Positions 55,181 to 64,000 of a DNA stretch of 64,000 nucleotides are shown piece by piece; within the stretch, counting starts at the first letter, position 1, and each line of letters starts with the position of its first letter. The position numbers were made by a program, and so were the translations under genes. The stretch is taken from positions 9,761,081 to 9,825,080 of the forward strand of contig OY759263.1 in NCBI GenBank assembly GCA_963662155.1. Direction: 5' to 3'. The notes under the pieces were generated by a model. That model was not told the origin of the DNA and searched no databases. It was given only the letters and a program-made list of their open reading frames with translations. The stretch is from Lamellibrachia columna. Its lineage: Eukaryota > Annelida > Polychaeta > Sabellida > Siboglinidae.

Positions 55181-55959
55181 TCATGCACGCACACACGCAC
55201 GCACGCATGCACGAGACCCCCCGCCCAGCACACGTTTTAACAGGCCCTATACGCAGCCGACTGCGCCATGTAAGAACATATTCGTTGCCTTTGTAAATCG
55301 TTATGCATTAGCGATGGCGCGAAAATGAATCAGCGACTCCCATCAAGTTGGTCAGCCACAACAGAGCAGTGATTTAGTGTCATTCACAGTCCCCCTCTGT
55401 GTCGGCGCTGCAGACGGAACTCACGCCACGAAACTCACGCCACGCCACGCCACGCCACGCAATGCCACGATCGATACTTCGACGCCACATCCCCCACCGC
55501 TGTCTCCGTTGCCACCAACACTGCTACCTTCATCTAATGACACCACCACTTAGCATCAAAGCAAGCGAAGCGACCTCGTTCGTTGTCGACACACGCCAAA
55601 CGTTCCGTCTCGAGTGGCCGCCGCGATCCTTGCATATCACCTGTTGATCACCAACGCAGGTAACCGTCGTAACGTCCACTGGGCAGCGTTGCATTCGAGT
55701 AAGGGAACTCGGAGAAGCATATTTTGATCGCAGGTAAGTGTGCAAGTATGCGTGCCGGTTTTCCTTGTAAAACACAAGTCTGCCAGGTGGTTGGGGGGCA
55801 ACTATCGTTAACTGTTGGTCACGTCGGGTTGAGCACCTGTCGTCGAATTGTCATGCGTGATATATTACAATTTTATGTTTGTATCACCTGCGTAAAACGG
55901 CAGTGTCTAGAACGAATCACCTGTAGAACACATGATTAATCGCGCGACACGAGTTGTAA
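55181..55959. other. Unassigned sequence
   Basis: Contains a short (CCACG)n at 55436-55459, the same unit as the large array at 40227. No supported gene. Confidence 0.4.
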
Positions 55960-56790
55960 GGTTGAGAATGTTGTATCGGGTGTTACCTGTGTTGTCGATG
56001 CTGCGTTGCGTCCATGACAACTGGGAGATTGTTGTTTTGTCTAAGACATGTCATATTTTAGTGGTTTGGCGTCCGTGACAAAAGGGAAACACAAGTTGTG
56101 TCAAAGATATATAATAATTTAGTGGTGCGGCGTCCGTGATAAATGGGAGAGAGTTGTTATTTCTAAGACATACACTCCTATCATGTTTTAGTGTTGAGGT
56201 GTCCACGACTATTGGTATGTCTAAGAGGTCATAATTTAGTGGTTTGGCGTCTGGGAAACTGTTGTCGTTTCTAAGACATATCGTATTTCAGCGGAGTGTC
56301 ATCCAAGATAATCAGGAGACGGTTGTTATATCTAAGACATATCGTATTTCAGCGGAGTGGCATCCAAGATAATCAGGAGACGGTTGTTATATCTAAGACA
56401 TATCGTATTTCAGCCGAGTGGCATCCAAGATAATCAGGAGACGGTTGTTATATCTAAGACATATCGTATTTCAGCGGAGTGGCATCCAAGATAATCAGGA
56501 GACGGTTGTTATATCTAAGACATATCGTATTTCAGCGGAGTGGCATCCAAGATAATCAGGAGACGGTTGTTATATCTAAGACATATCGTATTTTAGTGAT
56601 TTGGTGCAGGTAACCAGTGTGAGACTGTTATTGTGGCTAAGACATAATCATATTTTACTGTTGAGGCGTTCGTGTCTAAGAAAACAATTTAGTGGTTTTG
56701 CGCCGTGACAAATGTACACTATTGGTATGCTTAAGACATCTCATATTGTCCGCGACAACTGGGAGACTGTTGTGTCTAAGATATATTTGG
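55960..56790. repeat. 61-bp tandem repeat, five homogeneous copies flanked by diverged ones
   Basis: TAAGACATATCGTATTTCAG recurs every 61 bp at about 56272, 56333, 56394, 56455 and 56516, with near-identical intervals. Upstream (56030-56270) and downstream (56580-56780), copies with TTTAGTGGTTTGGCGTCCGTGA are recognisable but diverged in sequence and length. Confidence 0.92.
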
Positions 56791-57436
56791 GCATGTAACT
56801 GTGTACGCGTGCCCGTGGTCACATATGGGCGTGTGCGCGCGCCTATCTACGTATCTGTTTATATTATATTTAAACATAGCATTACGTACATCATGCAGAA
56901 TGCAAATATTAATTTGGAAAATGCAACGTGTACAAACACGATGACGTGGAGAGACAGAGACGTCGTACTCCCGTAATTGTTCCGTTAACGCTCTCGCACC
57001 TGGCGGAGCACCGATCACGGCGAGAGCGCGGGGCTTCACAGCATCATCGCCACATCATGCAATGATTATCTGGTGGAAATTACCCGAACAGAAGCGCCCT
57101 AAACATATTGGCAGCCATTCTAATGCATGCGTTCGCCTTGAATTGTTGCGCCGTGTGTTTTCGATCAGAGAATTTCACGAGGACGAGGAAGTGAGTAGAC
57201 TCAACATGTTTCTATTTGAAGCAAACCACAAATATCCTATTCGACCTGCGGAGATGTTACACATAATGTTGCGATAATTAACTGCTCTGCGTGAGTTGAC
57301 CGGAGATTGTTTTCCGACATGAGTGGATCGGTTTCGGGTGGACTACGTGTGCTGAATGGGGAGGAGTTGGACACAAGACTGGCAACCAAGTGGAGAGGTA
57401 GAAACCAGCAGAGGAGGAGGATCGCAATCACTTTTG
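56791..57436. other. Unassigned sequence
   Basis: No gene is recognised. Frames of 70-94 codons occur on both strands without domains. Confidence 0.4.
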
Positions 57437-58045
57437 CCGTCGGCGGCCATTATGGCGTTTATTAAGTTCCCTGGAAAAATTGCCCAAAGATTTTCTTTTA
57501 CCTTTCACAGTCCATAAAACATCACTAAACTGTACTCTGCACGTGAAATTCGTGACGACATGCCTCGTTCTTAAAAAAATCTCAACCAAAGCTGATACTC
57601 CGTAATTTCGAACCAGCCGGTGACTGATTTTGAAATGTTGGTGCCGTCTGCATAATAGCCACTGTGCTGATAGGTGAGCGGTCAGCGCTTGTTCACCAGA
57701 CTTATTGGCAAGTCACAAACTGGCAAATCAAGTCAAGTCTGGCCACTGCCTAGATAAAGGGGGGCTAGACCAAGTGACCTCCACGTCCAAGTCAAGCCTC
57801 GAATCAGCTCTCTGAATTCCAATTCAAGTCGCAAGTCATGGAATGGGCGACTCGATTTCGGTTCGAGTCAGCCCCGACGACTCGAGTCAACAAGTCGCTC
57901 TTCATTCTTGCCATCCGTTGAAATATCTAATGTAGTAGCACTGAAAACTTTAACTTTACTCATTTAGCAAATGTGCTCAAAAACAATTCACACATAACAC
58001 GCAATCTTCACTTTCCTAGGGACTACTGATCCTGGCCCGTTTGTG
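57437..58045 (+). repeat. Dispersed repeat, copy Y
   Basis: Homologous to 32060-32475 in two blocks (57437-57660 and 57925-58045), separated by about 265 bp of CAAGTC/GACTCGAGTC-rich sequence. Within the separator, CTGGCCACTGCCT and GGGGGGCTAGACCAAGTG (57729-57775) match the start of the LINE at 59127, so Y also holds a LINE scrap. Confidence 0.7.
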
Positions 58046-58086
58046 GTCAGCAGGGGTGTGTGCTGCGAGAGTGCTGCGGACGTGAG

Positions 58087-58118
58087 TGCGTGCGTGCGTG
58101 CGTGCGTGCGTGCGTGTT
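58087..58118. repeat. Short (GCGT)n microsatellite
   Basis: Eight perfect GCGT units. Confidence 0.95.
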
Positions 58119-58307
58119 GTGTGTTTATACCTCTATCTAATATGCCATGACTTCATTATTGTTTTTCTAATTCATTTATGGTGTGTGGTACGCCCCAAAG
58201 TACTTGTTCAATAAATTCTTTGTTTTTCTTTGAACTTATGTTCCGATAGTTCAGTGTGTTTGCTATCGCTTGTAGGACTTATGTCAAATTGATTTGTTAA
58301 CTTTGTT

Positions 58308-58358
58308 CTTAACTTTATCCTGCCACGTCTCTGCTAAACGTTTGAATTATTTTGAAAG
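58308..58358 (+). repeat. 51-bp direct repeat, left copy
   Basis: Begins CTTAACTTTATCCTGCCACG and ends ATTATTTTGAAAG. It recurs at 61357-61407 with a single T/C difference. The two copies bracket a 3.0-kb block containing the 31-bp array and a broken LINE. Confidence 0.95.
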
Positions 58359-58431
58359 CTGCGTGTTATCAGCCTCAGGACAGCGGACTGGGGACGTCTA
58401 CCCCATTAAAATGCATGACGCACATGACGCG

Positions 58432-59120
58432 TGGCAGAGCAGGTACAGGGCAGCATGGATGTGTACAGAGCAGGTACAGGGCAGCATGGATGTGTACAGA
58501 GCAGGTACAGGGCAGCATGGATGTGTACAGAGCATGTACAGGGCAGCATGGATGTGTACAGACCATGTACAGGGCAGCATGGGTGTGTACAGAGCATGTA
58601 CAGGGCAGCACGGGTGTGTACAGACCATGTACAGGGCAGCATGGATGTGTACATTGCATGTACAGGGCAGCATGGATGTGTACAGACCATGTACATGGCA
58701 GCATGGATGTGTACAGAGCAGGTACAGGCCAGCATGGATGTGTACAGAGCATGTACAGGGCAGCATGGATGTGTACAGACCATGTACAGGGCAGCATGGG
58801 TGTGTACAGAGCATGTACAGGGCAGCACGGGTGTGTACAGACCATGTACAGGGCAGCATGGATGTGTACATTGCATGTACAGGGCAGCATGGATGTGTAC
58901 AGAGCATGTACTGGGCAGCATGGGTGTGTACAGACCATGTACAGGGCAGCATGGATGTGTACAGAGCATGTACTGGGCAGCATGGGTGTGTACAGAGCAT
59001 GTACAGGGCAGCATGGATGTGTACAGAGCATGTACAGGGCAGCATGGATGTGTACATAGCATGTACAGGGCAGCATGGATGTGCACAGATCATATACAGG
59101 GCAGCATGGATGTGTACAGA
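58432..59120. repeat. 31-bp minisatellite, 22 copies, with a 7-unit higher-order repeat
   Basis: The unit, built from GTACAGGGCAGCATGGATGT plus a TACAGAGCAT-type piece, recurs every 31 bp (58451, 58482 and so on). Variants ACCATG, AGCATG, AGCAGG and TTGCATG mark individual units. A run of six successive units (from about 58470) reappears in the same order 217 bp later. Frames open on both strands (up to 295 codons) are artefacts. Confidence 0.96.
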
Positions 59121-59126
59121 ACACGG

Positions 59127-61356
59127 CTGGCCACTGCCTGCAGTAGATCTCCCCCATCAGCCGAACGGAGCCACAAGATAAGGGGGGGCTAGACCAAGTG
59201 TGTGGGATAGACCTGCGCAAATCTACTCCACCTTTCTTCCTCTATCACTCTACAAAAGTCCTGCGGCGATGGGGAGATGGCAACGGGGTCAGGCGGAGGA
59301 GGCCGCTGGGAGTTCTTAGTCACAACCCTACACGTATGGCGGCATTAATGGGAAGGTCGTTTTGTCGTTGGCATGGACTTCACGGTGACGTCCATATCCT
59401 ACTAGGGCGACAGAGCAGCCTTCTTTAAGGGCAGCACTGCTCTCCACAATTGGAGGAGGGGATCTAAAAAGTTCCCCAAACAAAGCTGGCTCCACCCAGG
59501 CTTGTCCGCAAACCGCGACACACATGACGTATGAAAGACACGGGCCAGGCGTTGCACAGACTGCTGGTCTGATCACAGAATGATAAGAAGCCAAATGTGC
59601 CTCAATGTACAACACAGCAGGCACAGATGTAGTGCAAAACCTCGGAAAAAGCTTGATATTGCAAAACTCAATTCGGCAACCGTCCAACAACAGCTAGTGG
59701 AAAAACTTAACACCATATTCGAGAAAGATATCGAAACAGCACCAGATGGTGATACCGAATGGGCACGTCTGAGAGATCCCCTATATGGAGCAGCCCATGA
59801 AATACTCGGTGTTACCCAGCGCAAGCACAGAGACTGGTTCGACGAAAATGACACAGAGGCAATGAACATCCTCGACAACATGTACACTTCACATATCACA
59901 TGGATCAACGACAAGAATTCGCCATCGAAAGCAACATCCTATCGTCACTACAAGCACCAAGCACAGGCCAGGCTACGTGCTATGAAGGAGGCCTGGTGGT
60001 CTGATTGAGCTAGCGAAATTCAACACGCATCTGATCAGAAGGACGCGAAACGTTTCTATGACGGCCTCAAAGCAGTGTATGCATGGGAACCAGTCATGTA
60101 GGGTGACACCACTCATGAGTGCCGACGGAACAACAAGTATTACAGATCGAAGTTAAATTCTCAAACAATGGGCTGAGCATTTTAATGATGCGCTAAACCG
60201 ACCATCAACCATCTCATTGGCAGCATTCGATGAAGTAACACAACATCCAATCTTCCATGAACTGGAAGCACGTCCAAATATCGCGGAAACCACTTAAGCG
60301 ATAAAGAAACTGAAAAGCTGCGGGTTCAGATGCAATTGCTGCAGAAATATACAAACACGGAGGAATAAACCTCACTAAACGACTTGTCCAACTCTTACAC
60401 CATCATCTGGGACAGCAGATCCGTCCCGCAGGACTTCAAAGACGCATCGCTTGTACATATCTACAAGCGAAAGGGTGACATAGCCGTTTGCGACAAACAC
60501 GGTGGCATATCCCTACTATGCATAGCTGGCAAAAGACTCGCCCGGATTATGTTAAATCGGCTGGCACACCATATAGCCGACAACGTCCTACCAGAGAGCC
60601 AATGTTCCTTCCTGGCAGGGCGTGGTACTACTGACATGATCTTCGCAATGCGACAAATACAAGAAAAGTGTCGCGAACAAAACCAAGATCTCTACATGGT
60701 CTTCATAGACCTTACCAAGGTTTTTGATTCAGTCAACAGAACAGAGCTCTGGAAACTGTTAGCAAAAGTTGGCCGTCCAGACACGTTTGTTGACGTAATA
60801 CGATCCTTCCACGATGGCACGATGGTCAGAGTGCAAAAGACCAGGGGACAGAATCAAATGCGTTTAGTGTATCAAATGGCACCAAACAGGGTTGCGTGAT
60901 GGCGCCAATGCTGTTCTCAATTATATTTTCCATCATGCTCCAAGATGCTTTCCGCGATAACGATCTGGGCGTTTACATTCAATTTCGCACCAACAGAAAC
61001 ATATTCAATCTACAGCGCCTGAAAGCCAATACCAAGATTACAGAAATACTTGTCCGAGACCTGCTGTTTGCTGATGAATGTGCACTCATTGCACACTCAA
61101 TCAACGATATAAAGAAAATCACCGACTCTTTTACTAAAGCAGCCGATCTGGACTCACAATCAGTCTAAAGAAAACGGAAGTTATGTTCCAACCAAAGCCT
61201 TGCACCAACCATGTACCACCAAATATTACTATGGACAACGTTCCCTTGAATGTCGTGGATAAATTTAACTATCTCGCGCATCGGCTTACACAGTCACCAG
61301 AGAAAGCGCAACTGACTCCAGACGAGATCCGTTGTTCGACGGCTCACTCCATATAT
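59127..61356 (+). pseudogene. Degenerate LINE endonuclease-RT, truncated at both ends
   Basis: The probable 5' region is at 59127-59300. The end of the endonuclease is at about 59500-59590 (RCTDCWSDHRMIRSQ, with a stop just upstream). The linker (59600-60008) reads KHRDWFDEND and RHYKHQAQARL before a TGA. RT follows in pieces: AGKRLARIMLNRL, VLPESQCSFLAGRGT, FIDLTKVFDSVNR (motif A), MAPMLFSIIF (after a frameshift at about 60895) and LLFADECALIAH. In the last, the second catalytic Asp of the FADD motif is Glu (GAA at 61076-61078). SLKKTEVMFQPKP follows in a shifted frame at 61163. It stops abruptly at 61356, where the 51-bp direct repeat begins. At least three stops and several indels make it dead. 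It belongs to a different LINE lineage from the CR1-like copies. Confidence 0.85.
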
Positions 61357-61407
61357 CTTAACTTTATCCTGCCACGCCTCTGCTAAACGTTTGAATTATT
61401 TTGAAAG
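61357..61407 (+). repeat. 51-bp direct repeat, right copy
   Basis: Matches 58308-58358 at 50 of 51 positions and directly abuts the truncated 3' end of the LINE. Confidence 0.95.
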
Positions 61408-62024
61408 TGTTATTTCTTAATCAAGTGGATGCTGCTCTTCATAAGGTTTTATTGGTTCAAAATTCGTTGTTTGACAAAATGTTATAGTCTATATCACAAC
61501 GTTGTCTACTTTTTAACCCGTCTGTATTCCATGATCCAAACTATTAAATAATGTGTTCTTTCATCAATGCTGATTGGTTGTATAAGTTGATTTTACTTGC
61601 ATTCTTCGTTATTTCGTTACTACCACCTGTCACCGTTCTGGCCTTCTTTGTTTTGATATGTTTTTGCTCCTCTAGTCATTACGTATCTATTTTACGTGAC
61701 ATGCGTCATCTACGTTACGTCACGTATACTTTTCGTCACTTGCGTCATGCACGTTATGGAGTATTTATTTACACAGTAAACGGCACTTCAAACAAAACTG
61801 TTGTATTATCACCGAGTCACGATGGACGAACAAAAGCCTACAACGAGTCTCGTTGGTTTTGCAGATCAGTCCGCGGAGCAGTGTTAACAAAATACCCTTG
61901 TAGATAGTCATTAACGTGTATATCTAATCACGCCATTTGACGACGCTAATTTCAATGAGAGAACACAACCTACGAGGTTCTCGTATTGCGGCAGTTTCGT
62001 GTTACTTGTGCACACACATTTAGT
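61408..62024. other. Unassigned sequence
   Basis: The 118-codon plus frame at 61551-61907 begins with a hydrophobic, Leu/Phe/Val-rich stretch that could be a membrane segment, but it has no homology signal that I recognise and no supporting context. Confidence 0.35.
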
Positions 62025-62239
62025 GACATTGACGGATTTAGGAGTGCACTCTGTTATGTGTTAAGTTGACATTGACGGATTTAGGAGTGCACTCTGTTAT
62101 GTGTTAAGTTGACATTGACGGATTTAGGAGTGCACTCTGTTATGCGTTAAGTTGACATTGACGGATTTAGGAGTGCACTCTGTTATGCGTTAAGTTGACA
62201 TTGACGGATTTAGGAGTGCACTCTGTTATGCGTTAAGTT
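62025..62239. repeat. 43-bp minisatellite, 5 copies
   Basis: GACATTGACGGATTTAGGAG starts every 43 bp (62025 and on). The only variation is TATGTGTTAA in the first two copies and TATGCGTTAA in the last three. Confidence 0.97.
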
Positions 62240-62524
62240 GTCCACTATGATAACTTGATACTGCACATTTTTTTCTTTGCGCTGTTCCTGCGAACGAGCG
62301 ATGCGGGAGGCATATCCGCTACCAGTTTTATTAAGAAGTCTGTCATGTCACGTAGCGCGTCCGTCCGGTGTCCAAGGCTACGTGTAGCAGCGATGACCAT
62401 TGCAATTCATGCGCAGTTCTCACTGAATTTGACCGTGGGCTACCATGGGAGTTCACTCACTCTCCGTTTCCTGCATATACACGTCAAATAACGCGGCAGT
62501 GTTGTGTGTATGACGTCACGTTCT

Positions 62525-62945
62525 CACCTAACATCTTGATTCGCATGGACTCGCACTTAACATATGGGCTCGTAGTTAACATTTGGGCTCGAACATAACA
62601 TCTAGGGACGCACTTAACATCTACGTTTGCATTTACCATTTGGGCTCGCACTTAACATCTGGGTTCGCATTTAACACCTTGGTTCGCATTTAACATCTTG
62701 GATAGCGCTTAACATATGCAATCGCATTTAACATCTGGGATAACACTTAATATCTGGACCCGCACTTGACATCTGGACTCGCACCTAACATCTAGGATCG
62801 AACTTAACACCTGGGATAACACTTAACATCTGGACTCGCACTTAACATCTAGGATCGAATTTAACACCTGGGATAACACTTAACATCTGGACTTGCACTT
62901 AACATCTATGATCGAATTTAACATCTGGACTAGCACTTAACATGT
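62525..62945. repeat. Degenerate 19-20-bp tandem repeat, about 22 copies
   Basis: Units resemble CGCACTTAACATCTGGACT, with substitutions in nearly every copy and occasional 1-2-bp length changes, indicating an old array. Confidence 0.9.
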
Positions 62946-62996
62946 GGGATCGCAATGTACGTTGAAAAAGTGGAAACAGTCAAAACAAATAAACGT

Positions 62997-63188
62997 GTTT
63001 GATGATGAATGCTGCTTCGGCGTGTGTACGCAAAGCCAAAAGATGTTTGATGATGAATGCTGCTTCGGCGTGTGTACGCAAAGCCAAAAGATGTTTGATG
63101 ATGAATGCTGCTTCGGCGTGTGTACGCAAAGCCAAAAGATGTTTGATGATGAATGCTGCTTCGGCGTGTGTACGCAAAGCCAAAAGAT
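62997..63188. repeat. 48-bp minisatellite, 4 identical copies
   Basis: GTTTGATGATGAATGCTGCT recurs every 48 bp. The period is 16 codons, so two plus and two minus frames stay open; one plus frame reads MFDDECCFGVCTQSQK four times. Simultaneous openness in four frames argues that none is a real protein. Confidence 0.95.
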
Positions 63189-63396
63189 CCACATTTTGTG
63201 GTGTAGGTAGTCTATGTTGCGCTGTTATCACGAGAAATATTATATGAGCTGCACACTATCGATTGTAGGCTGTAGTGCAAGTAGATATAGCACGACAACG
63301 TTCTGGGTTACGACATTGTTTAATGGAAATACGGAAATAAACCTCCCCGGAAAAAGTCCCCCCCCGGAAAAAGCCCCTCCCAGAAAAAGGGGGCAT
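63189..63396. other. Spacer between two arrays
   Basis: Contains a duplicated CCCCCGGAAAAAG/CCCCGGAAAAAG-like piece at 63347-63380. No gene is seen. Confidence 0.4.
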
Positions 63397-64000
63397 ATAG
63401 GGTAATGATTTAGTTCTGGTGTCTGCATATAGGGTAATGATTTAGCTCTGGAGTCTGCCATATAGGGTAATGATTTAGATATGGAGTCTGCCATATAGGG
63501 TAATGATTTAGCTCTGGAGTCTGCCATATAGGGTAATGATTTAGCTCTGGGATCTGCCATATAGGGTAATGATTTAGCTCTGGAGTCTGCCATATAGGGT
63601 AATGATTTAGCTCTGGGATCTGCCATATAGGATAATGAGTTAGATCTGGTGTCTGCCATATAGGGTAATGATTTAGCTCTGGAGTCTGCCATATAGGGTA
63701 ATGATTTAGCTCTGGAGTCTGCCGTATAGGGTAATGATTTAGTTCTGGAGTCTGCCATATAGGGTAACCATTTAGATCTGGTGTCTTCCATATAGGGTAA
63801 TGATTTAAATCTGGAGTCTGCCATATAGGGTAATGATTTAGTTCTGGTGTCTGCATATAGGGTAATGATTTAGCTCTGGAGTCTGCCATATAGGGTAATG
63901 ATTTAGCTCTGGGATCTGCCATATAGGGTAATGATTTAGATCTGGTGTCTGCCATATAGGGTAACGATTTAGTTCTGGAGTCTGCCATATAGGGTAATGA
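63397..64000. repeat. 33-bp satellite running off the window, at least 18 copies
   Basis: CATATAGGGTAATGATTTAG recurs every 33 bp with few changes. The 11-codon period keeps two minus frames open to the window edge (MADSRAKSLPY and IWQTPELNHYP repeats), while plus has a TAG in every unit. The array continues beyond 64000, so its full length is unknown. Confidence 0.95.

Noticed and set aside
54639..55296. Pro/Ser-rich plus frames and Gly/Arg/Glu minus frames
   Set aside because: Low-complexity readings of the polypyrimidine tract in three phases.
58294..59220. Cys/His-rich repeat proteins of about 230-295 codons
   Set aside because: Five different frames on both strands stay open through the same 31-bp array, as expected from DNA periodicity alone.
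62944..63247. Cysteine-rich repeat peptide MFDDECCFGVCTQSQK x4
   Set aside because: Four frames on two strands are open through the same 48-bp array, with no signal peptide or other support.
63240..63988. Minus-strand repeat protein MADSRAKSLPY
   Set aside because: The 33-bp period keeps two minus frames open; nothing outside the array supports coding.

Overview
The window looks like intergenic or intronic DNA from a repeat-rich animal genome, probably a marine invertebrate (a mollusc or other lophotrochozoan is my guess, made without a species marker). The reasons are several kinds of non-LTR retrotransposon (LINE) typical of metazoans, a tRNA-derived SINE, hAT-like DNA transposons with 8-bp target duplications, and many long, nearly pure micro- and minisatellites. 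I recognise no host protein-coding gene, rRNA or functional tRNA. Almost every long open frame is either a LINE remnant or a stop-free translation of a tandem repeat.

Layout. 0-5 kb: a diverged CR1-like LINE tail (427-825, minus), a decayed LINE C-terminus carrying a 38-bp minisatellite (1330-2246), and a 5'-truncated CR1-like copy (3052-4654). 5-16.5 kb: a 94-bp hairpin, long microsatellites, and a 2.2-kb foldback-type element with inverted arms (10404-12584). 17-19 kb: hAT-like element A, with a second 443-bp terminal-inverted-repeat element nested inside it. 19-24.5 kb: 17-bp and 12-bp satellites, a direct segmental duplication and an LTR-like insertion. 26-30.5 kb: the most complete CR1-like LINE, with ORF1 (zinc-finger remnant plus SGNH esterase) and ORF2 (endonuclease plus reverse transcriptase). 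31-41 kb: microsatellites, a 2.4-kb satellite of 31-bp units, a 21-bp satellite, a pure CCACG array and a SINE. 45.5-51.9 kb: an AG array, a minus-strand Jockey/CR1-group LINE fragment and a third CR1-like copy. 52-53.6 kb: hAT-like element B, inverted relative to A, with a perfect 8-bp target duplication and a transposase exon remnant. 54-64 kb: a pyrimidine tract, a 61-bp array, a 31-bp array with a 7-unit higher-order repeat next to another broken LINE, then four different minisatellites in 2 kb.

How the parts work together. The CR1-like LINE is the only multi-gene unit. Its ORF1 stop codon is immediately preceded by TTTAAAC in the exact register of a -1 ribosomal frameshift site. ORF2 lies in the -1 frame and has no ATG before its endonuclease domain, so I infer that ORF2 is made as an ORF1-ORF2 fusion. 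The three large CR1-like copies are nearly identical but each is broken by different lesions, so the family was active recently while these copies are dead. The hAT-like elements A and B are different internal-deletion derivatives of one parent and would need a transposase supplied from elsewhere.
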